This document shows positions 8,366-17,806 of a stretch of DNA of 27,500 nt, in pieces (position 1 is the stretch's first letter; each line of letters opens with the position of its first letter). The translations under genes were made by a program, and so were the position numbers. The notes under the pieces were generated by a model. It was not told the origin of the DNA and made no database searches. It was given only the letters and a program-made list of their open reading frames with translations. The DNA comes from Symbiodinium natans (taxonomy: Eukaryota; Sar; Dinophyceae; Suessiales; Symbiodiniaceae): NCBI GenBank assembly GCA_905221605.1, contig CAJNDS010002770.1, positions 115,001 to 142,500 of the forward strand. The letters are read 5' to 3'.

Positions 8366-8662
8366 GGTTCTAAGCCCTGAACACGGGTCTGACGTTCTAG
8401 TTGCCTCAAACGGAGGAACAAGAACCCGCAACAAGGGAACCTCATAAACGTAGGTCCGGGTAGTTCTATGGGTTGGCCCAAGCCCTAAACTACCCTAAAC
8501 CCTTAACCCTAAACCCTAAACCCTAAGCCCTAAAACCCTAAACCCTAAACCCTCTAAACCCCAAAGCCCCTTCTTCAGGGTGAGGGTTTTGGGGTCTAGG
8601 GGTTGCCATCGAAACACCGAACCCCGCTACAACCCGACAAGTCTCCAGGTTGGAGTCTCCAG

Positions 8663-8705
8663 GTTCTTCAATGCAACCTCCGAAGGGAGCCTGTTTGAGT
8701 GTGCA
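8663..8705 (+). CDS. Candidate plus-strand exon
   Basis: The acceptor TTGGAGTCTCCAG is followed by one base and 14 codons (FFNATSEGSLFECA), then GTTTAGGG, so the donor would again be the telomeric repeat. An alternative internal donor TTTGA|GTGTGC gives exit phase 2, which would fit the next exon candidate at 8828. Confidence 0.35.
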
Positions 8706-8827
8706 GTTTAGGGTTTTGGGGTTTGGGGTTTTGCCTTAAACTTCAAACCCTCTATTTTCAAGTTTTAGTTAGCGTTTATAAGGACCCTAAACCCTGTAAA
8801 CCCATTTAGGGCCTGTTGCGTGTATAG

Positions 8828-8922
8828 TGTCCCCCTGCGATTGAAACTTCTCGGGGGCGGTCCCACGAATCGGTCGGCAGCTCGCGACGAAGAGGCTCAG
8901 CGTGCCATTTGGGCTGAGGGGT
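8828..8922 (+). CDS. Candidate plus-strand exon, charged helical peptide
   Basis: One base plus 31 codons and one base, reading VPLRLKLLGGGPTNRSAA then RDEEAQRAIWAEG, from acceptor GCGTGTATAG to donor GGGT|GTGGGG. The Arg/Glu/Ala-rich end looks like genuine coding sequence. A second plus frame here is also open. Confidence 0.35.
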
Positions 8923-9234
8923 GTGGGGTTAAGGGTTTGGTAGGGTTTAGAGTTTAGTGTTTAGGGTTAGGGCCGGTTAGGGAGTGTGCCGGGGGGGGGG
9001 GGGGGGGAGGTTGATAGGAATACTCGAACATCGGTACCTGTTGGAGCCGCCCAAAACTACATAACCTAACCCCAACCATCTTTCCAACCAAGCTCAAGTA
9101 ACCCGAACCAACCCCCTGAACCTAGGTCCGTAGTCAGCTTCACATTTCCAGGTTGATCTGGGGATTTGGCGGTTTTTCGGGCTTGTGGGTCTTTAAAGAT
9201 TCATGGTCAGGCTGCACATTGAGTGTAACCCGAA

Positions 9235-9470
9235 ACGAACCCCGAACCCCGAACCCCGAACCCCGAACCCCGAACCCCGAACCCCGAACCCCGAACCCTG
9301 AACCCTGAACCCTGAACCCTAAACCCTAAACCCTCAACCCTCAACCCTCAACCCTAAACCCTAAACCCTAAACCGAAACCCTAGACCCTAAACCCCAAAC
9401 CCTAAACCCCAAACCCCAAACCCTAAACCCCAAACCCCAAACCCAAAACCTTGAACCCTAAACCCTAATT
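9235..9470 (-). repeat. Telomere-derived array gra­ded from CCCCGAA to CCCTAAA
   Basis: Left to right: eight CCCCGAA units, then three CCCTGAA, several CCCTAAA, three CCCTCAA, then mixed CCCTAAA and CCCCAAA. Each variant is clustered with its like. Confidence 0.92.
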
Positions 9471-9578
9471 CCGGCACCTTGTTGGAGGGACCGTTTTGGG
9501 TTTCTTCTGCCATTCCTTTACTGTCTTCTTTATCCAGCCCCCCGCCCAGAAAGAAATCACTGTGCTGATGTACCCCTT
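9465..9578 (-). CDS. Candidate terminal exon, Lys/Trp-rich amphipathic
   Basis: The acceptor CTTCTTACATTCAG is followed by 37 codons (starting KGYISTVISFWAGGWIKKT) and a TAG stop on the minus strand. The segment has a hydrophobic start and a basic, Trp-containing helix. It fits in phase 0 with a possible start exon at 10231-10320 (ATG, 30 codons starting MQGTRDLDVGIFPDTPEQ) through a weak donor GTTGGC. Plus frames across the island are also open. Confidence 0.3.
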   Translation of the reverse strand, partial: KGYISTVISFWAGGWIKKTVKEWQKKPKTVPPTRCRN

Positions 9579-10320
9579 CTGAATGTAAGAAGTTTACTTG
9601 TCTACCAAGTCGCTTTTAGGGGCTTGGGGTATAGGGTTTAGGGTTTAGAGTCTACAGTAGGGTTTAGGGTTTAGGGTGTAGGGTGGGTACGAGAAGCACG
9701 CGAGCCATCATTCGGCAAGCGCCCGCCTCTGAACTGGGCGGGGGGGCCGCAGCACCATGATAGCTTGGAGCTGCGAGGTGACAAAACTTGGCGCATGGGC
9801 GTGCCGCGCCATGAAGCCCTAAAACCTCATGCCCTTTTGGGCACTGAACCCTCGAAAGCCCTGATCCTTCCCTTTACCCCCCTCCCTCGCACCCCCTTAC
9901 CCCAGCCTGACCCCCCCCTGACACCACCCCCCCGGACCCCCCGACCCCCACCAAACCTCAACCCAGGTTCTGAACAACATGCGCCTTGTTTTGTTTCATA
10001 GGGTTTGGGGATTCTTAGGGCTAAGGAAGAGACTTCGGAGTGTTAACCTCTGCTGCTATGCAGTAGGACGTCATGCCCGCAGCACGTGCCCACATTTGTC
10101 CTTGAAATTAAGACTACCTTGAAAGATCGGTTTGTATAACAGTGCAGCCATCGCCAGCGGGAAAAGCGCATTTTGCGGTCCCCTCTAGCTAGCGCATTTC
10201 AGAAAACATCTATCTCCTAATGCTGCCAACTTGCTGTGCAGCAAAAAGCCTGCAACTACACCCGAGCTGTTCAGGGGTATCTGGGAAGATACCAACATCT
10301 AGGTCCCTTGTCCCCTGCAT

Positions 10321-10396
10321 TAAAACCCTAAAACCCTAAAACCCTAAAACCCTAAAACCCTAAAACCCTAAAACCCTAAAACCCTAAAACCCTAAA
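10321..10396 (-). repeat. Pure CCCTAAAA (8-mer) array
   Basis: Nine uniform copies of CCCTAAAA, the 8-base TTTTAGGG variant, with no canonical 7-mers mixed in. A sister array in the opposite orientation lies at 26330-26380. Confidence 0.95.
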
Positions 10397-10521
10397 TATT
10401 TCTGGTGAGCATGAGAGCACTTTTCATAATGCGTATCTTACTTCTCCAATGACCAAGGGGAAAAAAGGTTAAACTTTCATATTCCTACTAAAAAAGGAAA
10501 CCCAAAAAGTTTAAAGTTCAG

Positions 10522-10619
10522 CTAAAGGCGAAGTAAGGTATAGGGCGAGGGTCCGAGAGAATGTTGGTTTGCATCTGCGAAGCTGTTGTTGGTGCCCCAC
10601 GAGCTCTCCGAGCCGGACC
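10522..10619 (-). CDS. Candidate terminal exon (exon 3 of model 12040-10522)
   Basis: The acceptor CCGCGAGTTTCAG is followed by two bases, 31 codons (starting SGSESSWGTNNSFADANQ) and a TAG stop. Ser/Asn-rich, probably disordered. The two-base entry matches the one-base exit of exon 11395-11575 and restores an Arg codon. The 775-base intron between them carries a telomeric array at each end and a family A element in its middle. Confidence 0.45.
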
Positions 10620-10631
10620 CTGAAACTCGCG

Positions 10632-10707
10632 GTTTAGGGTTTAGGGTTTAGGGTTTAGGGTTTAGGGTTTAGGGTTTAGGGTTTAGGGTTTAGGGTTTAG
10701 GGTTTAG
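10632..10707 (+). repeat. Interstitial telomeric array, TTTAGGG orientation
   Basis: Eleven near-perfect units just right of exon 10522-10619; in the minus-strand transcript this is CCCTAAA just upstream of the 3' splice site. Confidence 0.96.
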
Positions 10708-10913
10708 CCCCAAAAAAAACCAACTCCTAGTTCCAGGTCTTCGGGTTTACTGGACTCAGGCATTTGTAGGGGGCTTACGAGTTTTTTGGGGCTGGTTGTT
10801 TGCTTGATCGCTTGGGGTTTGGGGGTTCATGGGAGAAGGGTGTCCGTACTGGGCAAACCCATCACGGTGCCGAGCTTGTGGGGTTTAGGATTTAGGGTTC
10901 AGGGTTTGATCTA

Positions 10914-11005
10914 AGGATCCATGTACCTATATTGTATATACTTATGCCTTAAAGAGGTTCCTATATAGCAGCTTTAGGGCCCAAGTATATAGGTACATGG
11001 ATCCT
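10914..11005. mobile_element. Inverted-repeat element, family A copy 2 (intact)
   Basis: A 92-bp element with near-perfect 19-base inverted ends (AGGATCCATGTACCTATAT). Its core, with TTAAAGAGGTTCCTATATAG and CAGCTTTAGGGCCCAAG, aligns base for base with copies 3 and 4. It has no coding capacity and is the reference copy, without a telomeric insertion. Confidence 0.75.
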
Positions 11006-11394
11006 GTGGGTTACTGCGCTGGAATGTCACAGCGTTGGAAGTCGCATTCGCAACTCTTTCCTTAGACCTGCTCTGGCTGCTCTGACTGCTGATTGCAACA
11101 TTGTGGGGAAGTCTTTCCTTAGAGTTTGGGGCCCGACGGGGCGAAGGGCTAACGTCTTGGTTATGGAACTGAAACTTCTTCGTACTTGAGCCCTACACTA
11201 GGAATCCTGCGTCCTGGGCTCGGAGGCCCTCTTCAAGGCATGGCGGAAATTCAGTGTCCCAGACCCCATGAAAGGATGTCGAGATCACAGGGCCTCTAAA
11301 CCCTAAACCCTAAACACTAAACCGAAACCCTGACATGTGGAGGAACCCTGAACATCTCCTCAGAGGGTCTTGGAAGTCAGTGTCGGATGCTTAC

Positions 11395-11575
11395 GTCCAG
11401 ACGCATGCTGGTACTCCGACCACGCCTTGGCGTCCTCGCGGAGGGGCGCTTTCGGCTTTGTTTCGTAGGAGCTTGGGGGCGGAAGCTGGAGCAAGGAGCT
11501 CATGAAACGGTTTACGGTTTTATGGTCTAGCAAGACTTCTTGGGTCGTTTTCTTTCTTTTCTTTTCTGTGATAAT
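11395..11575 (-). CDS. Candidate internal exon (exon 2 of model 12040-10522)
   Basis: The acceptor CTAGTGAGTGCAG is followed by 60 codons plus one base and a consensus donor GGAC|GTAAGC on the minus strand. The peptide starts with a basic stretch (IITEKKRKKTTQEV) and continues through a Pro-rich segment to KAWSEYQHASG. Phase 0 in, phase 1 out; both neighbours match. An internal ATG at 11501-11503 could instead start a 68-residue protein. Confidence 0.5.
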
Positions 11576-11938
11576 CTGCACTCACTAGAGTTGATGAGAA
11601 CTATCAATTGAACGGAACCTACGAATATCATCATTACATATTTCAGATCAGAAGCTCATTCAAAAAGAAATAGAGAAAATCAAATTCGTGTTTTAGAGGA
11701 CATTTCTGAAATCTCACGAAGAAATTGAATCGCCAGAAGAAACCTTAAGAACGGAGTTGCGCTGAAAGACCGAGAACATGGACAGATCTGGTCCACGTAA
11801 AACAGGGTCAGGTGGTGGTCAGTGCAGCTCTTTGCCACAGCATGACTTTGAGAAGTGTCCATCCACAGATCGGATGAAACCAGGGCTAAGCCAAGGTTGA
11901 TGGCGCGACAGCCGAGGCGACTAACACCGACCCTAAAC

Positions 11939-12040
11939 CCAGGTCAGCAGCATAGACACTAGCGATGTTTTGGAGAAGAGCAACCCCAGCACCAAGAAGA
12001 TGGGCTCCTGGATACCTGCAACGCGACTCATGATCTTCAT
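11939..12040 (-). CDS. Candidate start exon with membrane segment (exon 1 of model 12040-10522)
   Basis: An ATG opens 34 codons (MKIMSRVAGIQEPIFLVLG then LLFSKTSLVSMLLTW) ending at TGG|GTTTAG, phase 0. The hydrophobic stretch (residues ~14-33) would be followed, after splicing, by IITEKKRKK: a transmembrane segment or signal anchor with basic stop-transfer residues. The assembled protein is about 126 residues. The frame stays open upstream to 12313 without an obvious better start, so a longer N-terminus is possible. Confidence 0.42.
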
Positions 12041-12763
12041 GCTGCATTTGTAACTATGCTCGAAAGTGTTTGTGACACCCCGTGTTTCTGATCCATGCCA
12101 GTAGCTTTCTAAACATAAAGCACATAAACCTGAATCTAAAAGCGGCAAACTTCGGCTACACACCCGCCAGTAGCCCCTCAAACCATCACCCAACCTTCGA
12201 CCCCAAAATACCGAGAGGCAGCTTCGGCCAATGGGCGAAGCAAACGGCTTGGCCCTCATGCATGTGCACCGTGGCACCCTCTTCAGATGGGGCGCCGCAA
12301 GTGCAACATGCACTCAGGTTGGTCCTGCAATGCCAAGGCTCCAGGGGTTCAATATGCTCCAAACAGTGCGCCGACTTTAGGGATTCTTACGTTAAATGAG
12401 AGTTCGATTGACTGAGTTGTGCGTGAGACGCCCGCGAAACGCCTGCGATACGCGGACGGCGTTCCTCGAGCGGCGGTCGCAATTTGGACGAAAATCGTAC
12501 TGTTTCCAAAGCGGGGGCTTGGGCACGATTTCGCGAGGCCTTGAAACGTCGCTTATGTTGCGTGCTTTGGCCTCGTGCATGGTGTCGAATCATGTGGAAA
12601 ACCACGAAGCCAACTAATGCCAGCGGAGCCCGGGCCGGTGAGGCAATATTTGTCGCGATCCGCGCGGGGGTACTGGGCGCGTAGTAAATGCACGAAAAAA
12701 TGGTGGCGATGCGTGGGCTCATAGCTGGTCCGGCAGAAGACGGCGAAGCTACCTTTGCAACAG

Positions 12764-12880
12764 GCTTGCCTCGTTGCTCAAGGGGTCAACGCGGAGCACC
12801 TGTGCATAGTTGGAAACAGCGCAGGCCGAGACGCGGTCGGATACCCCTGCAGATCCCATGGCCTTCTGAAGGCAGTCGAA
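12764..12880 (+). CDS. Possible exon with alpha/beta-hydrolase nucleophile elbow
   Basis: After an acceptor CTACCTTTGCAACAG the plus frame reads ACLVAQGVNAEHLCIVGNSA then GRDAVGYP. Gly-Val-Asn-x-Glu-His-Leu-x-Ile-Val-Gly-Asn-Ser-Ala-Gly closely follows the strand-elbow-helix signature of hormone-sensitive-lipase-like and related esterases (G-x-S-x-G, Ser nucleophile). The usual second Gly after GNSAG is Arg here, and no HGGG oxyanion motif was found upstream. The 3' border is unclear; the frame runs into the gacagaga repeat. A fragment, a pseudogene or chance are all possible. Confidence 0.33.
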
Positions 12881-13026
12881 TCGCTAGTCGAATCGGACAG
12901 AGAGACAGAGAGACAGAGAGACAGAGAGACAGAGAGACAGAGCTCGCCCTTGTGCCACGCTGGTTTCGGGATAAGCACAGGCAACATGTCTATGGCCGGC
13001 CCAATCCACTGTCAAGAGGCAAGGGT

Positions 13027-13245
13027 TTAGCACAACGCCCGTATCCCAAGCCCCAGAACGTAGACCCTGACTCCTTGCTCCCATACTGCAACCCGCGTCT
13101 TGCTCCCAAGCCACGCCGGCTCTGGCTGCGGCGCTGTCACACCGCGCCGCCGGCGCAACAGCGCCGTCGCCAGCGCCATCCCAGCGACGTTAAAGGCAGC
13201 CGCAAGGCCCTCTAGCATGGAGCGCAGGATCCGTCGCTGGATCAT
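13027..13245 (-). CDS. Candidate small single-span membrane protein
   Basis: An ATG at 13245 opens 72 codons on the minus strand. Residues about 12-29 (GLAAAFNVAGMALATALL) form a hydrophobic helix flanked by Arg on both sides, RRRR following it. The frame is open upstream to 13356 with another hydrophobic, Trp-rich stretch but no ATG. The plus-strand frame over it is Arg-rich and is taken as the shadow. No family recognised. Confidence 0.3.
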   Translation of the reverse strand: MIQRRILRSMLEGLAAAFNVAGMALATALLRRRRGVTAPQPEPAWLGSKTRVAVWEQGVRVYVLGLGIRALC

Positions 13246-13499
13246 GCCGCGGCGGTTCGGGCATTTGCCCCGCCAGCCCCAGCAGTCGGATGGTGAGCAC
13301 GTCACACAAGCGAACCAAGCGAACCAGGTCAAAAGCCAAAGACACGACACAAGTTACCCATGGAATCGCTCAGTGTTACGACGTTTGTTGAATCCTTTAA
13401 GGGCCGGGAACCGAAACCTGTCTAGTTCAATGACCCGCAAGAAAGCTGCGCAACTTCAACGCGGCTCAACAGCACAATGTAGAATATTGAGATTCAGGC

Positions 13500-14480
13500 G
13501 GAGGGTCGTTTTTTCTTGTGCCTCAAACCCCAACGCGCCAGCTGACCCCACTCTCTGCCCTCCCTTTTGTTTCAGAAAAGTGTGGCCTCCCTCCCTTTTT
13601 TCTCTTTCCCTGTTTCCTCCACTCTCTAATTTCTTCTTTGCCACAAAGCAAAGGGGCGGCGATCATGACGAACAACGGAAAGTAACCTCGTTACCTTCTT
13701 CTTCGTGTTTTCCTCTTCCAAGTTCTTCCTTGTCTTTCTTGTCTTGGAAAAGAGTGGAGAAGTGGAACATCTCCTTTTCTTTACTCTGGCTCGTTCAAAA
13801 CAAAAGGGAACAGGGAGATAGAATGGAATGAGGCAAGTTTCGAAAAGGATGTCTTTCATCGTTTTTCCTGCGCTTGCCTTTATCTTGTCCTGCTAGGAAA
13901 CGAAAATCGTGAAACACCTGCATCCGGGCTTTCCGCATTATCCTCATATTTCTCGTTTTCGTTTCAGAGAGGAATGCAAAGGTGGGCCGTGCATGCCCTC
14001 TCTGTTTCCACATGTGTTTTTTCTCCATCAAGAAAACCCAACCCCTCCAGCCCACCCGATCGACCCGATTAACCCACCCTCTCCAGCTGAAAGCACAGAA
14101 TGCCGGGGATGTCTTCTGTGACCGACCAAAACCAGGATCCGATTCAGCGCGCAACTACTCCGAGACGCATTGTTTATTTAAGATCGTTATAACACCAAGC
14201 AAAAATCTGATTAACTGGTACTAAGAATTACTTCAAATACTGGCTAAGACCAGATGTAACTCATAAGCTCGATTCAGACTAATGAAAAGCAATTAAAACC
14301 AACAAACTTAGATAGCGGAAAATGAAATAACATTCCGGAAATGAATGAAAACGGGCAAAAACACACTCAGACTTGAAGTAAATCGTTTAGAAATCACTAG
14401 AATAAGGGGGCTTTTAAGGAAACCTCAAGGGAATAAGGGTGTACTCTGGGTCTTAGCTACCCCTGGGGATTGAGGGCGTA
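13500..14480. other. Pyrimidine-rich then AT-rich telomere-free sequence
   Basis: 13500-13800 is CT-rich on the plus strand with intron-like acceptors (CCTTTTGTTTCAG at about 13574, CTCGTTTTCGTTTCAG at about 13967). 14160-14400 is AT-rich and stop-dense in all frames, resembling UTR or intergenic sequence. I see no convincing exon here. Confidence 0.45.
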
Positions 14481-14786
14481 GAAGGGTTTGCTTGGGTTTA
14501 GGGCTCAATTTACGGCTTCGGGTCTTGGGGTTTAGTTTCTTAGGGTTTAGGGTACAAACTCTCAACCCGGCCCGAACCCCTGAACTCAATCGCAAACCCT
14601 ATAGACCCCAAGGAGCAATACTCAAACCCTAATCCCTACAAGGAACAATGCTCAGACCCTACAAGCGGCTTAAGAGTCATACTCCTGAACACAATCCTGG
14701 GGGACTGAATGTACCCGAAAAATGGGGTCATAAAACCTAGACTACATAAATTCTACTAAGGAATATGGACCATAAACCTTTTATGG

Positions 14787-14865
14787 CTAAACCCTAAACC
14801 CTAAACCCTAAACCCTAAACCCTAAACCCTAAACCCTAAACCCTAAACCCTAAACCCTAAACCCT
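14787..14865 (-). repeat. Interstitial telomeric array, CCCTAAA orientation
   Basis: Eleven perfect CCCTAAA units, then CCCTCAA and degenerate units. First array after the telomere-free block. Confidence 0.96.
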
Positions 14866-15010
14866 CAACTCTGCACTCTAAACCCTTCTAGGGTTCGTTT
14901 CGGCCTAAAGGATTAGGGAGTTGTGCGGAACTTTCAACACCCCCCACCCCGCGCCGTGAATCTTTGGCGGGTCTCATCCCACGGTCTGCCTCCGCCTTGG
15001 ATTCAGGGTT

Positions 15011-15090
15011 TAGGAGAAGAGTTTGGGATTTAGGGTTTAGGGTTTAGGGTTTAGGAGAAGAGTTTGGGATTTAGGGTTTAGGGTTTAGGT
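15011..15090 (+). repeat. 41-bp tandem duplication containing TTTAGGG units
   Basis: The unit taggagaagagtttgggatt followed by three TTTAGGG copies occurs twice in tandem at period 41, so non-telomeric spacer and telomeric units were duplicated together. Confidence 0.85.
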
Positions 15091-15364
15091 ACCCAAACAC
15101 TTCTAAACTAGGGTTGAGGGTTCAACCCCCCCCCCCCCCAATCCCTCCCAAGGGGGGTTTCTTTGTTAGTACAGTCATTCATTGGGTCTTTGGCCCTGGA
15201 ATGTCAAGCTGTTTTCTCTGGAGAGACCTCAGAGGAAGCCTTCCACGCTGCGCTCTGTAGTGGGCTGCAAGGGCAGAGGCTTTCCAGAACGCCTTTGCTC
15301 GAAGCCCCTCAACTGCATGGAGAAGCTCAACGCCAATTCACAAAAATTGCCCAGCACCCCTCCA

Positions 15365-15459
15365 CTATTTGCTTAAGAAACCCGGAAAAAAAAACATTCT
15401 TCCTTATTGAGGGTAATGTAGAGATTATTGTTTTTCTTTTGGGGTTCGTAAGCAAATAG
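15365..15459. mobile_element. ~95-bp inverted-repeat element, family B copy 2
   Basis: Ends CTATTTGCTTAAGAAACCC and GGGGTTCGTAAGCAAATAG are inverted copies. The interior (ATTCTTCCTTATTGAGGGTAA) matches copy 1 at 3196-3295. The flanking dinucleotide CA on both sides may be a short target duplication. Confidence 0.7.
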
Positions 15460-16798
15460 CAGCCCTCTGTGTGTGTCGGGGGGGAGGGGGGGGGGGGCAG
15501 GTGGGGACCCCCAACAAGGGGCCCAAGGGCAGCTCAGACAAAGTAACCAAGCCAAGCGGTTGGAGGTTTTTGAGAAGAACTACGGCAAAGGTGGTCTGCA
15601 GCAAACTTGGCCTGTAGAGTATACCCTCACCTCTCTGCGCGGCCGGCTCTTTTCGAACAGGCACTCCCATGCTGTAACCCCCCGCCCAACTGCCTGCCCA
15701 CCATCAAGCCCCAACCAACCCTTATTTCAGCCTTAACTTAGTTAGGCGTTGCTTTGGGTAGGCTAGATATGGCAAGAAGATGGTTTAAGGTTCTGTTGCT
15801 TTGGGGCACCATGAGGCTTCCTACCCACACGATTGATTGTAGGATGACCCAGAAAAATATCCCTAAACCACAAAAGGGTCCAGGGTTTAGGGTTTCCCCA
15901 AAAGCAGTGCAGGTGTGAAACATCTCGAGGTCCCGCAATGATCCTTCAACACAACACCCTACACCCTAAACCCTGAACCCTGAACCCTGAACCCTAAACC
16001 CTAAACCCTAAACCCTGAACTGTAGGTCCCTAACTCGACGGCGGTCATTATTCAATTTGCGTCGCCGCGCTCTTCTTCTGTGGGACAGATCGTGGTCGGC
16101 TCTCAGAAAACTCCAGGCTTTCAAGGCTGGGGGTTTCAGGATTTAGGATTTAGAACTTAGGGTTTTGGGTTCAGGACCCTAAGCCACCGAAGGTGTAGAA
16201 AGTGCGGCTTTGGGCAATACTACCCCAAGGCTGCTAGAAACGAAATGCCGGCTTTGATACGGTTCAGGGCCAACTAATCGAGCCAACCCCAATCTGGGCC
16301 TCTGCTCTCTTGCATATTGAGCTCAACTATTTGGTCTTTATAACATGAAATTTAGGGTTTAAGGTTTAGGGTTTAGGGTTTAGGGTTTAGGGTTTAGGGT
16401 AAAAATCTGGCTCGATCCCGAGTTTTGAAGCTTCGGGCTGGGGGAAACTTCGCCCTGAACCCATCTCGTGCCAAAGCCGCTGGAATGCGAACCGTGGCCA
16501 GGGGTCTTCCGCAGTGTCCTGTTGTGAGGCCGGTGTCGGCACTAGCAACCCTAAACCCTAGCCTAAGCCCCACACCCTGTACTAGTATGTGGAAGACGTC
16601 CTGTTGCCTTGGCCCTCAGCCCTGAACCCTAAACCCTACTGCCACCTACACCCCATAAGCCCCAGCATAGATCTGGTCGTTCTGGTGACACGCCCCTCGG
16701 ATTGAAGGGCTTCGGGCCTGCTTTATTTAGGGTCCTACCGAAGCTGCATAGCTCTGCGGTACCTCCCGTTCTCCGGCCTAAAACCTCTAAACCCCGAC
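15460..16798. other. Mixed region with unresolved open islands
   Basis: Contains a poly-G block (15479-15497), a degenerate CCCTGAA/CCCTAAA block (15955-16020), TTTAGGG arrays (16150, 16345-16400) and islands open on both strands at 15520-15740, 16185-16260 (plus reads RCRKCGFGQYYPKAARNEM) and 16400-16550. Strand and borders could not be settled. Confidence 0.45.
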
Positions 16799-16873
16799 CC
16801 CCTGAAGCTTAGGCTCCTGGTACTTCGACAGGCGGTGGAGGACGGAGCACTTGCTCCACTCCGACTCCGACTC
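16799..16873 (-). CDS. Candidate internal exon
   Basis: The acceptor GGCCTTACACCCCAG is followed by 25 codons (starting ESESEWSKCSVLHRLSKYQE) to a donor GGG|GTCGGG, phase 0 at both ends. Strongly protein-like composition and GC-ending codons. The longer Arg/Ser-rich frame across 16735-16986 is judged a shadow. No partner exon is certain. Confidence 0.42.
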
Positions 16874-17132
16874 CTGGGGTGTAAGGCCTTTTTAGGGCCT
16901 TCTTGGGGCTTTTTCAGGGCCTTGTTTAAGGCATTTTTAAGGTTTTGATTCGCGGGGTCAGGGTATTGCGTAGAGACGGGACTCATTTAGGGTATAGATG
17001 ATTAGGGATCGTGGGGCAGGTCGTGCTGTTCAGTAGCCGAACAACCCTAGCCCTTAAAGTCAACAACCAAGAATTATGAGGTTTCGTTTAGGATTTGGAG
17101 TTTCTAAAGTTTAGGAGTTGAAACGGTTGAAC

Positions 17133-17237
17133 TTAATCTGTTGCTACAAACAGCGAGAGCCGCAAACTATAAATTTCAACACCATTGGCGAAGTAAGCTG
17201 GATAAATAAGCTGGATAAAAGCCATGCCGGCTGCTGC
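17133..17237 (-). CDS. Candidate terminal exon with hydrophobic segment (exon 2 of model 17884-17133)
   Basis: The acceptor CTCTTTTGTTCACAG is followed by 34 codons (starting AAAGMAFIQLIYPAYFANG) and a TAA stop on the minus strand. Entry phase 0 matches the phase-0 exit of exon 17807-17884. The peptide is hydrophobic and aromatic, possibly a membrane helix. The 569-base intron between them is mostly telomeric arrays. Confidence 0.4.
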   Translation of the reverse strand, partial: AAAGMAFIQLIYPAYFANGVEIYSLRLSLFVATD

Positions 17238-17286
17238 CTGTGAACAAAAGAGTTGCTAAGAGAATCTACCTTGGCGGTACAAGTAG

Positions 17287-17411
17287 CCCTAAACCCTAAA
17301 CCCTAAACCCTAAACCCTAAACCCTAATAAACCCTAAACCCTAAACCCTAAACCCTAAACCCTAAACCCTAAACCCTAAACCCTAAACCCTAAACCCTAA
17401 ACCCTAAACCC
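17287..17411 (-). repeat. Interstitial telomeric array, CCCTAAA orientation
   Basis: Seventeen or so CCCTAAA units with one interruption (AATAAACCC). With the TTTAGGG array at 17517-17600 it brackets a 100-bp island. Confidence 0.97.
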
Positions 17412-17516
17412 TTAGAATACGCGTCTCAAGAGCCTACTCAGTAGTAGGAAAGGTATTCACCGGGACCTTGGCTCTTCTTTTGCCATCTCATAACATGCCC
17501 CAAGGTCATGTCCGTT

Positions 17517-17600
17517 GGGTTTAGGGTTTAGGGTTTAGGGTTTAGGGTTTAGGGTTTAGGGTTCAGGGTTCAGGGTTTAGGATTTAGGATTTAGGGTACA
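17517..17600 (+). repeat. Interstitial telomeric array, TTTAGGG orientation
   Basis: Six TTTAGGG units, two TTCAGGG, then TTTAGGA variants. The island 17412-17516 to its left is open on both strands (minus NGHDLGACYEMAKEEPRS with donor CCCG|GTGAAT). Confidence 0.94.
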
Positions 17601-17806
17601 GGGTTTTGGAGTTTAGGGCTTAGAGTCATATAGTGTCTAATTGGGTCTTGAAGGGTACCCAAGAGATGCGCGGCTTCCAGGAAAACCAACCCGAACCTTG
17701 AAACAGCTTCCCTGCCCAGACCCTTCACCACCCGCCAACCCCAAACCCCAAACCCCAAACCCCAAACCCCAAACCCTAAACCCCAAAACCCTATAGACCA
17801 CTAAAC

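Larger units (their letters stand above)
12400..13500. other. CpG-rich telomere-free segment with overlapping open frames
   Basis: Base composition shifts here: many CG dinucleotides, almost no telomere motif. All six frames hold long openings, including a 243-codon plus frame (13100-13831) and a 175-codon plus frame (12688-13215), both very Arg/Pro/Ser-rich as expected of antisense to GC-rich sequence. The unit gacagaga is tandemly repeated about six times at 12896-12942. Confidence 0.5.

Noticed and set aside
11008-11290. Plus-strand frames WVTALECHSVGSRIR.. and ESCVLGSEALFKAWRKF..
   Set aside because: Protein-like, but they lie in the proposed intron of the minus-strand model 12040-10522, whose splice phases match; cannot both be right without overlapping genes, so not listed.
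12688-13215. 175-codon plus frame starting with ATG
   Set aside because: Composition is Arg/Pro-rich and it reads through the gacagaga tandem repeat; another plus frame carries the hydrolase-like motif over the same bases.
13100-13831. Longest open frame (243 codons, plus strand) as a gene
   Set aside because: Arg/Ser/Pro-rich with no domain; it crosses CT-rich intron-like sequence, and the opposite strand (13027-13245) gives a more protein-like reading.
17412-17516. Plus reading YSVVGKVFTGT as elongation-factor domain II
   Set aside because: The resemblance is limited to about seven residues; the minus strand is at least as good. No support for an EF-2-like gene nearby.
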